In this document: positions 48,100-60,506 of the stretch, in pieces
How positions within the stretch are numbered: position 1 is the stretch's first letter
Layout: each line of letters opens with the position of its first letter
DNA from: Oxyruncus cristatus
Lineage: Eukaryota; Chordata; Aves; Passeriformes; Cotingidae
Assembly (NCBI GenBank): GCA_013399855.1
Contig: VXAY01006690.1
Coordinates: forward strand, 599,667-663,666
Direction: 5' to 3'
Length of the DNA: 64,000 nt
Position numbers and translations under genes: made by a program
Notes under the pieces: model-generated
What the model saw: the letters and a program-made list of their open reading frames with translations, nothing else
The model's database searches: none
What the model was told of the DNA's origin: nothing

Positions 48100-48900
48100 T
48101 TTGTTTTAGCACATTGTCTACTTGTCCAGATGTATCAGGAGATAAAAAGGAGTCATGTTTACACTCTTTTTGGGAGGGGGAGAGGGGGAGGAGATGTAAT
48201 TAAATTGCATTTTTGATGAATCTCTGAGAGATCGAGATGAAGAACAGAGGAATTGGCTTGAACATGGAGGGGAAACCCGCTTGCCTGCCCTGACACCTGA
48301 CATTGTAGGAAAATGAAGTGTAAAGCCATAGCACAATGTGTTGATTTGCTTCTGCTGAAGCCGTTGACTTTGTGTTTTTTTCATGTGCCAGTAGTTCATG
48401 AGAGTCCAGACAGGCCTATTAGAGAGTAGCTGTTGTGCACCACAGACTCTTTCCTGTGTCTTATTTAATATATTTATTTGTCCAGGTTGAAAAAACCCTG
48501 TGTTTTTCTCTACAATATTAATGTTATAGATCACATATTGCAGAATTTCTGGCTGTGGTAAGTGTCTGTCAATCAAATAATTAAAGAAAAAAAAATTGAG
48601 CCTCAGGGATCTTGAATAAATAAGTGTACAGTGTGGGGCAGGCCTTGCTGAATTCTCCCAGAGAACAAATAGCACAGATAAATGCATTTTTGTTTATTTG
48701 CTTTTAAGTTGCGCATTTAGCAACACCATTCTGAGCTCTATTAATAACCTGTGGTGTGCAGTGACAAGTCTGATTCCAGCATTCAGTATGCTGTGGGTAT
48801 GCCAAGTGAATAAAATGCTAGTTTTAATCTGCTGTTACAAAAGTTACTCTATTTGCATTTTAAATAGGTTACACTACAGCACCCCCTTCTGCTGACTAAA
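48100..48900. promoter_or_regulatory. Candidate conserved non-coding element with PBX-MEIS and octamer words
   Basis: The window's longest open frame (189 codons, minus strand, 48118-48687) lies here, but it contains no recognisable domain and poly-Phe and Ser/Pro runs from local low-complexity tracts, so I do not call it a gene. Regulatory words are more persuasive. CTGTCAATCA (48566-48575) is the reverse complement of TGATTGACAG, the PBX-MEIS composite site, and a TAATTA homeodomain core follows at 48578-48583. A perfect ATTTGCAT octamer lies at 48851-48858. A C-rich word at 48877-48891 resembles a CTCF core. Function is inferred. Confidence 0.4.
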
Positions 48901-50932
48901 TAGAGTGACAAGGGCTTGTAGCTGAAATTCAGTTTTATTCCCACATGACAGAATGAAGATGCCTTGAAAGCATTTTTAACTGTCCACCTTCTGAATTCCT
49001 GTGCCTATTAAGCACGGAGATCAGCGCAACTCAGCAACACTCATTAAAGTGCTGTTACCTTATAATTTTTAGGATATAGCTTTCATTTTCTGGCAACATT
49101 GTCCATTCTTCCTAAAAAATAAAGCAAACAGAATAGCAAAGTAAGTAAGGCCTTTAACATTGCAAACAATTATGCCTGGTCAGTGAAATGTATTCACTGT
49201 TCTGCCTTTCTCTGATTATTATTGAATAGGTTTGCAAGTGATGATATTACATTACTGATTTAATTTATGGAACCATCTTGGAATCTCCTATCCAAAAAAA
49301 AGCAATTTAGCTTGCTGATTCTGTCTTTGCTTTTGAAGAATCCGTGGACATCAGATTGGCAAAAAAAAAGGTGTAGAAGTTCTGAGTCACCTTGTTTCAA
49401 AACAGAGGGCTATGAAAAGTAAGGAATTACTGTATTGTATGTAATGTGTATTTGAGTTCTACTTCAGTGTTTCTATGCAGCTTGTGTACTGTTGCTATGC
49501 CATTGCACAGCAAGAGTCTTGGCAATTGCTTCCATTAGTGCTATGTTTTGTAGTTGTGATGTAATTAGTTAAAAATATTACAGAGAATGGCTGAAGGAGA
49601 CTTGGAATCTAAGACATTCTCAGTGTACTTCATGTAACTGACTTAGCTATGCTTTGGCACCTTCTGTTGAACTTGTAATATCTAAAAACTCCATATTAGT
49701 CTTTCACTCCTTCAGAACTGTGGGGCAATAAGTGAGATGCAATAAATGTCATGTTTGGGCATTGATGAGGTGGGGACTTAGGAAAAGGTTAACATCTGCT
49801 AGCATCTTGAAATTCATTTGTGGTTCACTTCTCAAGGCACTTCAAAGAATAGTTGTCTGTAACAACTCTGAATTCTCTAGCAACAGTTGCAGAGGTTTCT
49901 CGTTTGGGATATGACATAGTTATATGTGGTTTGTTTTTTCCTTGCGCTTTATTTTACTAGTATGTAAGCCCATTGAATTCTGTATACTGTTAATGAAAAG
50001 AAGGTGACATGTGTCATATGTGAAGAATGTGAAGGTAAATATTCTGGTAAAGAATTGCAATATAAAATATAAAATTATTATTTGTCCTTGCTTTCCCAAT
50101 CTCAGATCAGGATTCAAGGCCAGCAGATTTTGTTGTTGTTGTTGTTTTATACTTGTGCAGGTCTTTTTTGTTGAGTTCCCGATTTTCATTAATACCAATC
50201 TAAGAGATGAAAAAGCACTAAAAAATCTATTTTGGGGATGAGTATGATTGAGCAACTCTGAAATTATTTTGTAGTGTTATTTTAAGTGGATTTATTCTTA
50301 TTTTAAAACTTAACATTATGTTTTACAATTAATAGATTGCTTGTTGGATTATATTAGTGGGTATTGCTTTCATTCACTGTTGAGTTGCTAGAATGTTTAA
50401 GTCCTTTAGGGACAGATTCTGTTAACTACTGTAATGAAAGATACTGAGCCAGTTGAACAGTGAGGTTTAACTTGTAAGAAATGAATATATTAGAATGTGG
50501 TATATAATTAGGGAGAGGTGGCAATAGTGAAGTTAATTTTCTTCAACTCATTAAATTGAACAGAGTGAGCTGAAGAATCTCTTGTAGCCTTTTGCTTTTA
50601 AATGTGAGTAGGTAAGACATGATTTTTAAAAAGATACAAGGCAAATACCATGCAAGATTTTTTGTCTACTGACCTTGAAAAAATATTGTTAGGAAGATGC
50701 TAAAATTCTTGGATTTAGAGTGATATAAGTTTCAAAAGAATGTTGTTGGAAGTAAAAAAATGTACCGGGTGTTTTTGTATGCTATATGTTACAGTAGAAC
50801 AAATCAATTCAGGCTCCTTAGATGCAGTCATTGCCTTCTGATTATATTTGTGTAAAGTCTTGGAGCCTTTGATCAAAGAAAGGCATTTGTGACTAGGTCT
50901 AATCCAAGCTCTTTAAGGTGTTTAACTTGCAC
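48901..50932. other. Non-coding DNA with (TTG)5
   Basis: AT-rich sequence without a recognisable gene. A short microsatellite (TTG)5 lies at 50130-50144. Confidence 0.7.
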
Positions 50933-50955
50933 GGGAAGGGGGTAGAGGGAGGGGG
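50933..50955 (+). other. Strict G-quadruplex motif
   Basis: Four G runs on the plus strand: GGG (50933-50935), GGGGG (50938-50942), GGG (50947-50949) and GGGGG (50951-50955). The loops are 2, 4 and 1 nt. This satisfies the usual G3+N1-7 rule. Confidence 0.85.
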
Positions 50956-52049
50956 AAGAGGTTGATAACAGCTGGGATTTAAATTTAGTTTTGCTGAACT
51001 TTTGTTTTGAAAGGATTTCTATTATACACTGCTTCCTTTTCCATACAGAAGATGGATCATTGAATAAACCTAAAAGGGAAAGAGGATATGGGAGGAAATG
51101 GGTGGGGACTTGGAATTAATCTTCTGAAGAAAAATGTTTGATCAGCGGGTAGGAGAGGATGAAATCCTCTGATGTTGACAGCAGGCAACTTTCTGACTAG
51201 TGTTTGATTGACAACTTTGATGCTCCAGTGGGGAGCGAGTGTCCAGCCGTGCTCAGGCATCCTCTGTCTGTGGGTGGTAGTGTTAATAATGTGGCAACTG
51301 GAAAGATTAATTGTGGACAAGCAGCAGGATTACGAGGAGGGCTTCACAGGTCTAAAAGGAACAGTGGTAGGAAGGCCTCTGATCTGTCAGCCCAAAAGGA
51401 AATTAGTTAGGGCAGGCTGGAGCAGGCTTAAAAAAGGGAGGGGGGGAGGGTAAGATGGAGTAATGGAAGAAGGGAAGCATTTAGGATATTAAAGCAAAAT
51501 GAAGAGGATATTGAAAAAGGTCATAAGGGGATGGGGCCAGTGTTCTCGAAAGACCTTAATGCACTACATCCTCTTACAGTACGTGCAGAGTTCAGCTTGT
51601 TTTGCAGAGAACTGCAAAGTGACTTTTGTAGTGGTTAGAGCTGCCCCTCAGGTAATACCTGTTACTTGTTTCCAAATCAGCACGAGAATAAACTCAGTTA
51701 AGGATTTTCAAACATGTCTAAGTGCAAAATACATAGCAGAGAGTTTACTTAAGCTGTTTCTGCAAGTTACAAGCTGCTATGTATTTTACTTCGCACCCTT
51801 TTTGGAAGAAGTAAGGATTTTGCCAATAAATTCTGTGTTACCATTAAAGAGGCCATTCATCATGCTTACTAATGTTATTAATCAAGATACACCACAGTAC
51901 TCTTAAAATGAGATCATTTTGATAAATCATGTATGACATGAAAAGACTTTATTCCTTTTAAGTGCAATTTAGACTGTAATTTTTTTCCTCATTTATGATT
52001 CATGGGAGAAACATGGATAAAATTCCCCTGCACATTTACACCTTATCTT
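50956..52049. other. Purine/G-elevated non-coding stretch
   Basis: The left half (about 50930-51560) is richer in G than its surroundings and holds both G-quadruplex motifs. A small hairpin AGAGGAT-GAA-ATCCTCT lies near 51154-51170. A plus-strand frame of 135 codons (51499-51906) has no recognisable domain. No gene is called. Confidence 0.6.
51436..51450 (+). other. Strict short-loop G-quadruplex motif
   Basis: GGG-A-GGGGGGG-A-GGG on the plus strand. The central run of seven splits as GGG-G-GGG, giving four tracts with three 1-nt loops, the most stable parallel topology in general. Confidence 0.88.
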
Positions 52050-52300
52050 CAGTAATAATTCAAAACTGCTCTTAGATGAAAATTCAAGGGCTGATTCACC
52101 AAGGCTGAATGCCAGCTCATTATTTTCTGGCATTCAGTAGTGCAAAAATAATGTCCATACATTAGGTGCTTTTCAAAATAGTTGAATTTGGCTGCACACC
52201 AGACATATCGATTACACTCAATTAAGCCTAAATGCATAAGAATTATCTGGTGTTCATTTGCATTTTTGATCCAGTTGCACCCTGCTTTCAACCTTGCAAT
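52050..52300. promoter_or_regulatory. Candidate conserved element with a perfect 11-bp-arm stem-loop
   Basis: Contains the inverted repeat at 52105-52137, a perfect ATTTGCAT octamer at 52256-52263, and CAATTAAG and ATCGATTACAC homeodomain-like words. A chance 80-codon minus-strand frame covers it. It may be a regulatory element or a structured RNA locus. Confidence 0.38.
52105..52137. repeat. Inverted repeat, 11-bp perfect arms, 11-nt loop
   Basis: CTGAATGCCAG (52105-52115) pairs exactly with CTGGCATTCAG (52127-52137) around the loop at 52116-52126. One further G-T wobble pair extends the stem outward on the plus-strand transcript. The stem is shorter than a microRNA precursor normally has. 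Confidence 0.92.
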
Positions 52301-53139
52301 TTAACATTAAGTGAAAACTAAGAGGTAAAGTAAATTCAAGTGAGAAGTGGTAATCTCTCTTTTAAGAGAATAAGGGAATGCTTTGAATCTGAAATGCCTT
52401 GAATCTTAAGCTCCACTACTTCTGTTAAGTAAGCAAAATTCTCTTGCCTTTTCTGTTGAAGGTTATTGGAATTGGAAGGCCAACCAAAATATAAGATCAC
52501 TGTTCTCCTTTTCGTCCTAATACTGCAATAATTTGGCCTCCTGTATTAATAGCATCATGTACGAAAATATCCAGAATGAATATTTGCTAAGGTCAAAGTC
52601 ATACTCTTGATTATAGCCGAAAAAAAATGTGTTATTTATTAAATTTAAATATGTCAGAAATTTCTTTTGTTTATTCCTGTGTTTAGAACTAAAAAGGAAA
52701 TGTCTAGTAGAGAGATGTAATTTGGATAGCAGAGTCTGTTTCTCAAATCATGATTCAAAGAGGATTGGCTTATCTGAGTTACAGTTCCCCCTTTGCTTCC
52801 TTCAGCAGCTGAAATATTTGAAGGAACTTGTGTGGTTGCCAAAAATAGCAGTCCGTTTGTATTTTTGAACCATTAGTCTCTACAAATTTGTTTTGATGGA
52901 GCAGATGTACAGTATGTCCTGATTCTACACATGATGTTCCCTTACTAGTACCATCCAAGTGTTTTGTTTTTTATTCCTTGAAAAGTGGAATTCAGGGATT
53001 AAACTTTTTTTTTTTTGGTCTAATTAGATTCCTACCCTCTCGAGAGCCAGTTGACAGTGTGTGGCTAACAATTTTCTTCCAAATGTTTCAAAGGTTTATT
53101 TTTTTCCCCTTCATTAAAGTGACTCTAATTTATGCTGGA
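52301..53139. other. Non-coding DNA, nothing recognisable
   Basis: AT-rich with short chance frames. A T run of 11 lies near 53006-53016. Confidence 0.65.
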
Positions 53140-53400
53140 GGTTTAGCAAAGACAACTGCAAACTGTGAAGCCGGGAAAGTGGGAAATCCCATTCCATCAA
53201 GAAAAGCAGCCTTTCCCAGTAAGGATGCTGTGCCAGCATCCAGTTTTCCAGTACGTAACAGTGTGTCGAAGTCGGTGACAAAATCCTGCCAGCCCATTTG
53301 AACTCTCTGGCTGATCTCACAGCTGGGGAGGGGGAGCCAGACCGGTTGTACCCTGCTCTGGACAGGACCTGCTTTTGCATGTCTATAGTCTCTATCCCTT
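53140..53400. other. GC/CpG-elevated patch, function unknown
   Basis: CpGs occur in GCCGGG, TACGTA, GTCGAAGTCGG and ACCGG contexts within about 200 bp, unusual for this window. Frames of 107 codons (plus) and 117 codons (minus) overlap here, but neither shows a recognisable domain. It could be a conserved element or an unrecognised exon. Confidence 0.3.
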
Positions 53401-56400
53401 CTTTCACACTTCGTCCTTTTTTTTCACTGGCTGTGTGGTTCCTAAGTTCACAGAAAAGCAAATACATTGTAAATAAAATTGCTCTTCACTAACCATTCCG
53501 TAGGATGGAACCGTTAATGTCTTGGTGTATTGTTGTTTCCTGTAATATTTTCTTCTGTCATCAGGCTCTCAAAGACCTCATGGCCGTTGGTGCTCTGCAA
53601 GGTCATGGAAAGAAAGAGACCCTCTGAAGTAGTGTTTTGATACTCTCTGCAAGCATGTAATAAATTCAACCCAAAATGGATACAGTACAAAGGGATTGAA
53701 TCATTTGACAATGACAGCACATTGCTGCCATATTGGTACACAGATATTTGGGCAAGTTTTCGAAGTATTGATTAATTATTGAAGAGTCTTGCCATTGTAT
53801 GTCTCTAGGAAGGTATGCGTGCCCATGAGATCCAAAATTAGTCCTTAGCCTACGTAGATATTTATGCAGACATTTCTTAAAATTTTAATTATGTAGTTAA
53901 ATATGTTAAAATATGATTAATTTTAAGCATTGGGAGTATTTGAGGCAGAATAAGCTTATCAGGAGAATATTACAATTTGTTAGATAAAAAGAAATTTTTT
54001 TTTGGAAACAAGCATTAGTTAATACTTTAACTTGGAACTATAACATGATTGTCCTATTACTCACATACCTTTCTAAAAAAATGGTTTTGTTAGTTTAAAA
54101 AGTGGATAATGCACTGATTTCCTTTATTCTTAATTGTAGTTTTCCTGTGGATGTATTAAAAATATTTTGAAATAAATAATACCTTCTTTTTAAATCCTAG
54201 TTTTCATCTTATAATGGAATATGTAGCATTGGGCTGATCACTGCAATGTCACAATATTGTTTACCATTTTTATTTGAATGTAAATCACCAAATGAGAAGC
54301 AATGAAATTTCAAATTGCTAAGGTAATTTCTCTGTGGTATTGCTAGATGACTTGGACAAGTGTTAAAACTGTGATAAATAAAAATAAACAACAGTATCAC
54401 AGAACACCAGAATTCTTGGTAACCATGGGTCAGACTTAGGGAATGACTATCATACTGTCCCAAGAAATTTGCCTCCTCATCAGTTCCCTGAAAAAAAAAT
54501 TAGTCTCACTCTGAAATGCTGGAGGTTTGAGATATTCCCATACTAGATAAGAAGTATGTTGCAAAGGAGAAATCCCAGATGCTTAAAATCTTTCTAAGGT
54601 AACAGACGCAAGAGAATCCATAGTCTTTGTCTATAGCTTTGTAGGAAACAGTGTTTTCTTAATATGTGATTTTGCTACCACCTCTCATTCTTCACTCTGC
54701 CATCTCTCTTTTGGATGATTTCTTGATCAAACTAAGATTTCTTTCCGCGATGTCCTCTGAAAATATTCTGGAATTAAATGTATTTAGCTAAGGCAATCTC
54801 CCTTTGTATATATGTCTGTATTGAAAGAATTTTATTTATCACATTTTTCCATAATTGCTTTGTGTATTGATTGAACCCTTGTCAGGAACATGCCAACATG
54901 CTGCTCTTCCTCCTGTATCGTAAACTTTTTCATGTATAATAGATTAATGGCTACTACAGTTACTGATGTGTATAGATGCAGAAAGAATGTGTGCCATGCC
55001 TTAGAAATGAGGGTAAATATTAGCAGAGAAATGCTAGGATACAAATAAAAGCTATGTGACACAAATAGAAGAATATCAGTGATCAATGGGTATTAACGAT
55101 ATTCCATTATATGGAATGATATTAGGCAATACAGGCTAATATCAAGCCACGTCTTACTCATCAAGAGAAAGTAAAATTTCCTAAAGTAACCGTTGCTTTA
55201 ATTAAAGTGACCTGAAATTTAGAGTTTGGGGGGTTCTGGTAGATTCTTCATTTGGGTGTTTTTTTCCCACTGTAACTTCTACAATGTCTGTAATTTTGAT
55301 GAATATACTTTGAAAATCTGGTACTCTTTTACAGTCCATTCAGTATCAAATGGATACTACACTTTGGACAAAACACACAGGTTAATGTGAAGAGAGGTAG
55401 CTCAGTTTAGCAAATGTTTGTTTATGTGCATAACTTGGGGACTGTGAGTAGTCTAACTTTATTTGCCTTGTAACTTTTCACCCTATGGTGTACTGCAAAA
55501 CTTGGATGACTTTAGCTTTTGCAAAGATACAAGTTTCTTCTGTAATAATAGTGGTAGAATTTCTTTACTGAGCTATTCGGTGACCTGTTCCTATAAAACT
55601 GAAGCTACCACCCATTTTAAACGGCATTCCTCAAAGCTATTTGCATGTATATCTACTTTCCACAGCAAGAACTTCTGATGCATGTGTCACCAATACTTGA
55701 AGACATAACTGTCACATGTCAATGCTGTCACTGCCAAAATATTCCTGTGAATATTAAGAGTAATGCAATCTGTACAAATCTCTTTGGAAAATAGCTTGGG
55801 GCCAAATGTCAGGATGTGGTAAGGAAAACAAATAGTTGTCTTTCTGCTGGTGCACTGGCTTACTCAGAAACGTGATTTGGAACTTGTGCCAGTGTTTGTG
55901 CAGAACAATCCTAAACCTGGATGATATTCCATAGAATTAAAATTGCTCTGACTGAATGCTTAGCTCAAAGGTAATGAAAACTGTTCTATATTTGACAGGG
56001 AATTATATACTGTACATAAAATAACAGTAAAACACCAGTAAACAAACCCTTCTGTTCTTGCTTTTCCTGAAATTGGAAATAAAGCTAAATTGCCCCTTCA
56101 CTCCAATATCCTTTTTAGAAGCTCTTGAATTTTGCTCACTCAGTGGTATATTGCTGAAATGGCAAACTCTCTTCCAGTAATTTTAGGAAAAGCTATCATC
56201 AAGCTGTCAACAGTCTAAATTGAGATTAAAAGTACCAAAGAGGAGCCTTCCCTGTTATCAGAGTCCCAAATAAGTACACTTGAATAGGCAGATAACATCT
56301 AGAGTGTACAGTATGAGACCACTTATTCCTCCAGTTTTTGAGTGATTTACAGGGATGAAGTCTTATGTTAAAATAGTTAGTGACATTTTTCTTCTTGTCT

Positions 56401-58452
56401 TACCCAGAACCACTCAACCCAAAGAAAATATGTAGTTGTGAACAGATGTCTGTTCTTGGAATTAGTTTCAAATATCCCACTGCTGGGTGTAAGGAGCTTC
56501 TATCTCTCCTCTGACATGTTATATTCCCTCAGCTCATATTGGTCATCAGAGAGATTTCCAATACTTCATAGTCCAGAGTAGATTGAGCTTCACGTTTACA
56601 GTTTACCAAAATCAAAGTATTATTCACTCTAGCTGAAGGTGAGAGTTCTGTCTATAGCAATACGTCTCTGAAGAAGAGATTCCCTGAAAAGGGTTTATTA
56701 TCACTGGTGAGTCAGCAGAGGCAGGATATTCTATATTTTTATTCATATCTGATAAGTAGCATCCTTGCTATTTAGGCAAACCAATCTCTATTTAGACATT
56801 TGTTTCGATGAAGGATGCATTTTCATGTTGTGACCTGATTTTTGCTAAGGACAAAAATGGGATTATAACTGTGGTCTGACATAGAAACTGATGGCTGGTC
56901 TCCAAAAGCTTGGTATACTAATCTACTCAATCACTTAGCTCTTAACATTTTTATATACTATCAATAGCTACAACAAAGAAGATTTCTGAGTTACAGCCTT
57001 TAATAAACTATTAGCATGATTAATTTTCATTGTTGTGGATTTCTGGTTATCATTCTCAGGTTTGGTCTGGCAATTGAGATTTGAATCAGTATTTAAGCTT
57101 TTTCTTTTCCAAAATATTACAGCCCTGTTTTATAGCTTTATCTCTATCAGATGTTGCAAATCTGGTTTTGAATTCTTTGCAATTAATAAAAATATATAAA
57201 TTTTGAGGATATGATTAATTACAAAGTAAGATTGAGGTGGATTCCTTTGATTGACTTCTGCAGCTTACAAGTCAATATCTCATTAGGAAACAAACTGCAT
57301 GGAAAATAGCAATTATTCTCCCAAGACTCACTTTAGTAACTTATCATGAGATTCAAGAAATAGTTTAGTTTTTGTATTTTTCTCTTTATTTACCTTATTT
57401 TTGGTATTAGAAATTATCATGTAACTTTTAGTGAATACTGTCCTTTGTGTCTTCTATTAAAACACATCATCTTTTTATGTGTATTGAAACGGGTAGATTG
57501 TAAAGTCTTCAGAACAAACTTTATATCTGAAACTGGACATATCACTACCATGATATCAATCTGTATAAGTTAAACTGAATTTTAAAATCTGATGATAATT
57601 CATATTCACCAACAAAATCTTTTATTTTCCTATCTTCTCCCAGCAATGCAACACAGCTTCTATAGTACTAAAAAACGAGATGGTAAATATGGCTTGTCTT
57701 GGTTTTGTTTGCTCTTTCCTTCAACAGAAACATCATCTGAAGGAAGTTTAGTTTACTGAAAACTATAGCTCTACAGTTTAATATTTTTAAAATTGGAATG
57801 AGAGGGTCTTGAGACTTTTTGTTATGGAGAAAGATTAGGGTTTCTTCTCTTCTCCCTTAACATTTTAGTATTAAGGGTTCTGAGCTAGCCTTCTTGGGTA
57901 TTTAATTCTTTTACTAGACTTCTAATGTGAGTTTTAAGTGTTTATTAACAATTCTATATACGTGTACACCTTTTTTTGCATAATAGGCACTATAATTTGT
58001 AATAGGTCATTTGGTTCCCAGGATGGTGGAACAGGAAACTATTTTTGTTCTTTTTAGTTTTGAAAAGTATCATGTCTAATCCCAGTTTTCTGTTTTCTGT
58101 CTCCTTTTTTACATGTAGACTCATTCATAACTTCCTTTAGGTAAATATCAGTCTGTTTCAGCAAGAGGAACATTTTTAGCATTGGTCAAAGATTTCATGA
58201 TGGTAATTTTTTTAAGATGTATGAAATATTCTTTGAGCAATGTTACTTCATTTATATTGTTGTGTAAACTCTTTTGAGTACAGCTACCTCGAGGGACTGC
58301 AAGCAGCCTTAACAAAAACCAAATTAACCCTCCAAGGCTGGTGACTCTGTGCACCTGTAACCACATCAGAGCACTCATCTTGCAGGTGCATCCGCTTTGT
58401 ATAATCATTGACTTCCACTCAGAATACTGATAATGTTTGTTTTATCACACAG
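53401..58452. other. Non-coding DNA, nothing recognisable
   Basis: AT-rich sequence with chance frames up to 86 codons. ATTCCAT-TAT-ATGGAAT (about 55101-55117) is a small inverted repeat. The 200 bp before 58452 provide the acceptor region of the exon candidate. Confidence 0.68.
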
Positions 58453-58537
58453 GCCTCCTGTGATGCTGCTTCTGCCTCTCCAGAGATGCACTATACGCCT
58501 CTGCCTGCTGGATCCAGAGACCTCACCAATCACAGAG
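58453..58537 (+). other. Best exon candidate in the window (85 bp; coding or 5'UTR)
   Basis: All signals of a vertebrate internal exon coincide. There is a branch-point-like CTGAT about 23 nt upstream and a pyrimidine-rich run ending TTTTATCACACAG (AG at 58451-58452). A GC-rich interior of 85 bp follows, and then the donor CAGAG|GTATGA (GT at 58538-58539). Two frames are open across the whole exon. Frame 1 reads through ...SPEMHYTPLPAGSRDL..., and frame 2 contains an ATG at 58463 followed by a Leu-rich start. A second ATG in frame 1 lies at 58486. The length is 3n+1, so inclusion would shift phase unless it is paired with another such exon, or it is untranslated. I do not recognise the peptide and give no gene name. 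It is the clearest hint that the window lies inside a plus-strand gene with large introns. Confidence 0.42.
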
Positions 58538-60506
58538 GTATGAACTAAACTTTTATTGGTATGAACTGCTGCAAGGTGATAAGCTTTACTGTAAGGCCTT
58601 CTTTGTATTAGTTACTGCTGCATTTCACTTTACAGAGAACACCGTGCCTTTCAAACACTAGATGAGAAAACCATACCTGTCAAGACTACAGATTTTAACT
58701 CATATTAAACAGGATTTAAAGATAGTCTACTGGGAAAGCAAATAAATCTATGGATAATAACATTCAGTGATTATTGTGTGTGTGTGAGAGAAAAACGTGA
58801 AGAGATTAGAGTGCTTAAACATTGCTAAGTAGACGATTACGTGCAGCATTGGTAATTTTGAGAGAATTTGTAAACTTTCTAGTATTTGTAAAGTGAGAGC
58901 TTTTTGGCAGTTTAACAATTTAGGACTATAATTTTGAAATGTTCACACATTTTCATTGCAATAAAAAGGGATTCTTCTCTGTTTTTCAACATGAAAGGCA
59001 GATCAGTGTTCAATTTCCTTTTTCATCAATCCTTAGATCTTAAAAAGCACCTTGGGCCGATTCTCAAATTCCTTCTGCATACCTATGGAACAAAAAGTTC
59101 AGGGACCAGGTGGAAAACTGAAGCAGTCAGGAAGGGTGCATTCCAAGCTTTTTCACCTCTGTTTAAAAAAGAAAAAAAAGGAGAAATTTGTAAAGCTTGG
59201 AGCCCTTTTTTAGCTTTTAGCCTAAAACAGAGCAATGATCCTCTTATTTATTTCCCATGTAATACATTAATTCCACATTGTTCATGTAAATCATTTGTGT
59301 AGAAGCAGGTTTTGTATAGGATACCAGAGTCAAAGTCAGTCTTACATTTATGAATTGATGGTAGCTTATTTCAGTGTGTGTTCAAATTCTGCAGCACTAC
59401 AGAAGATGGAGGCGGCTTTAGTAGATTATCATATTGCTTGAAACTTTCTGAGAGACTCAAGCAGGCAGTGCACCTGAACAAGGATCTGTGATTCAGGTGG
59501 GGAGGATGAGGAAAGCAACAGATTAGATTTTAACTCATCCCAGCCTATATAACTGTCATTGTAACAGAGCTGAAGATGAATATGAAGCTACGTCCTGGCC
59601 TTGGTGTAAACTGAAACGGCATCCTGGAAATCAGATGTCCTAGAAGTGCTGTAGTGCATTGTGTTCTGACACTGACCTCACATAGAAACTGATACTTTTT
59701 AAGGAGAAAGGACCAACCAAAATCTTGGATTTGAGCACACAGCTGGACTTCAGGGATTAAAATAAAACCAGAATGCCCCCAAAAAATCTGCAATCTATTA
59801 CCCTCCTGCCCTATGCCACCCCCCATAAGTGCCTTTGAATTTCAGATAAGCATGTTGGCTTTGAGGTTGGATTTCTGGTGTTGGATTAAATAGCTATAGT
59901 CTACTAAGACAATAAATAGAATGACAGAATGTTGTACATCTCTGGCTTCAATAAAAATACATAAAAAGTACCATTAAATGCCAGGTATTCTCAGATCTTT
60001 TTATTTAGATGATAGTGAATTGGAAGTGTGGCTTCATGGCTGATTTTGTTATCTGACTTGGCAAAAGAAGTGCCAGTAGCATTAAGAATGAAAAGCTGTG
60101 TGCCTGCACTATTGATTGACTTCTCTTGCAGTGAAGCAATTGTGTGGCCCTAGTAGGCGTTGCAGACATGTCGGTGCGGGTGTTCATTCAGAACTGGAGC
60201 TTGCCAGGTTCTAAGCACCACTGGCATCACTAAGATTTGAGAGTAACTGCTCCCTTGCTATGAAAGGGGAAAATTATATTCCCCAAATTACAAACTTTTT
60301 ACCCATAGCTGTTCACGTAATTCTTTATTATTTGTCTTTACTCTTCTCAGAGATATTATGCTCTGCATGCTAAATATGCTGAGAATTTTCTTGTGATTAA
60401 GCACAGTTATAAATAAAGTGAATGGAGAAGACAGTGTCATCCAAAGAAAGGGTAAAATTAGCCCTAAAAAGACTTTGCTATCATGATCCAATAAGTTTAT
60501 GTAAGT

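Noticed and set aside
51499..51906. A 135-codon plus-strand frame
   Set aside because: No recognisable motif and ordinary AT-rich flanks. Treated as a chance frame.
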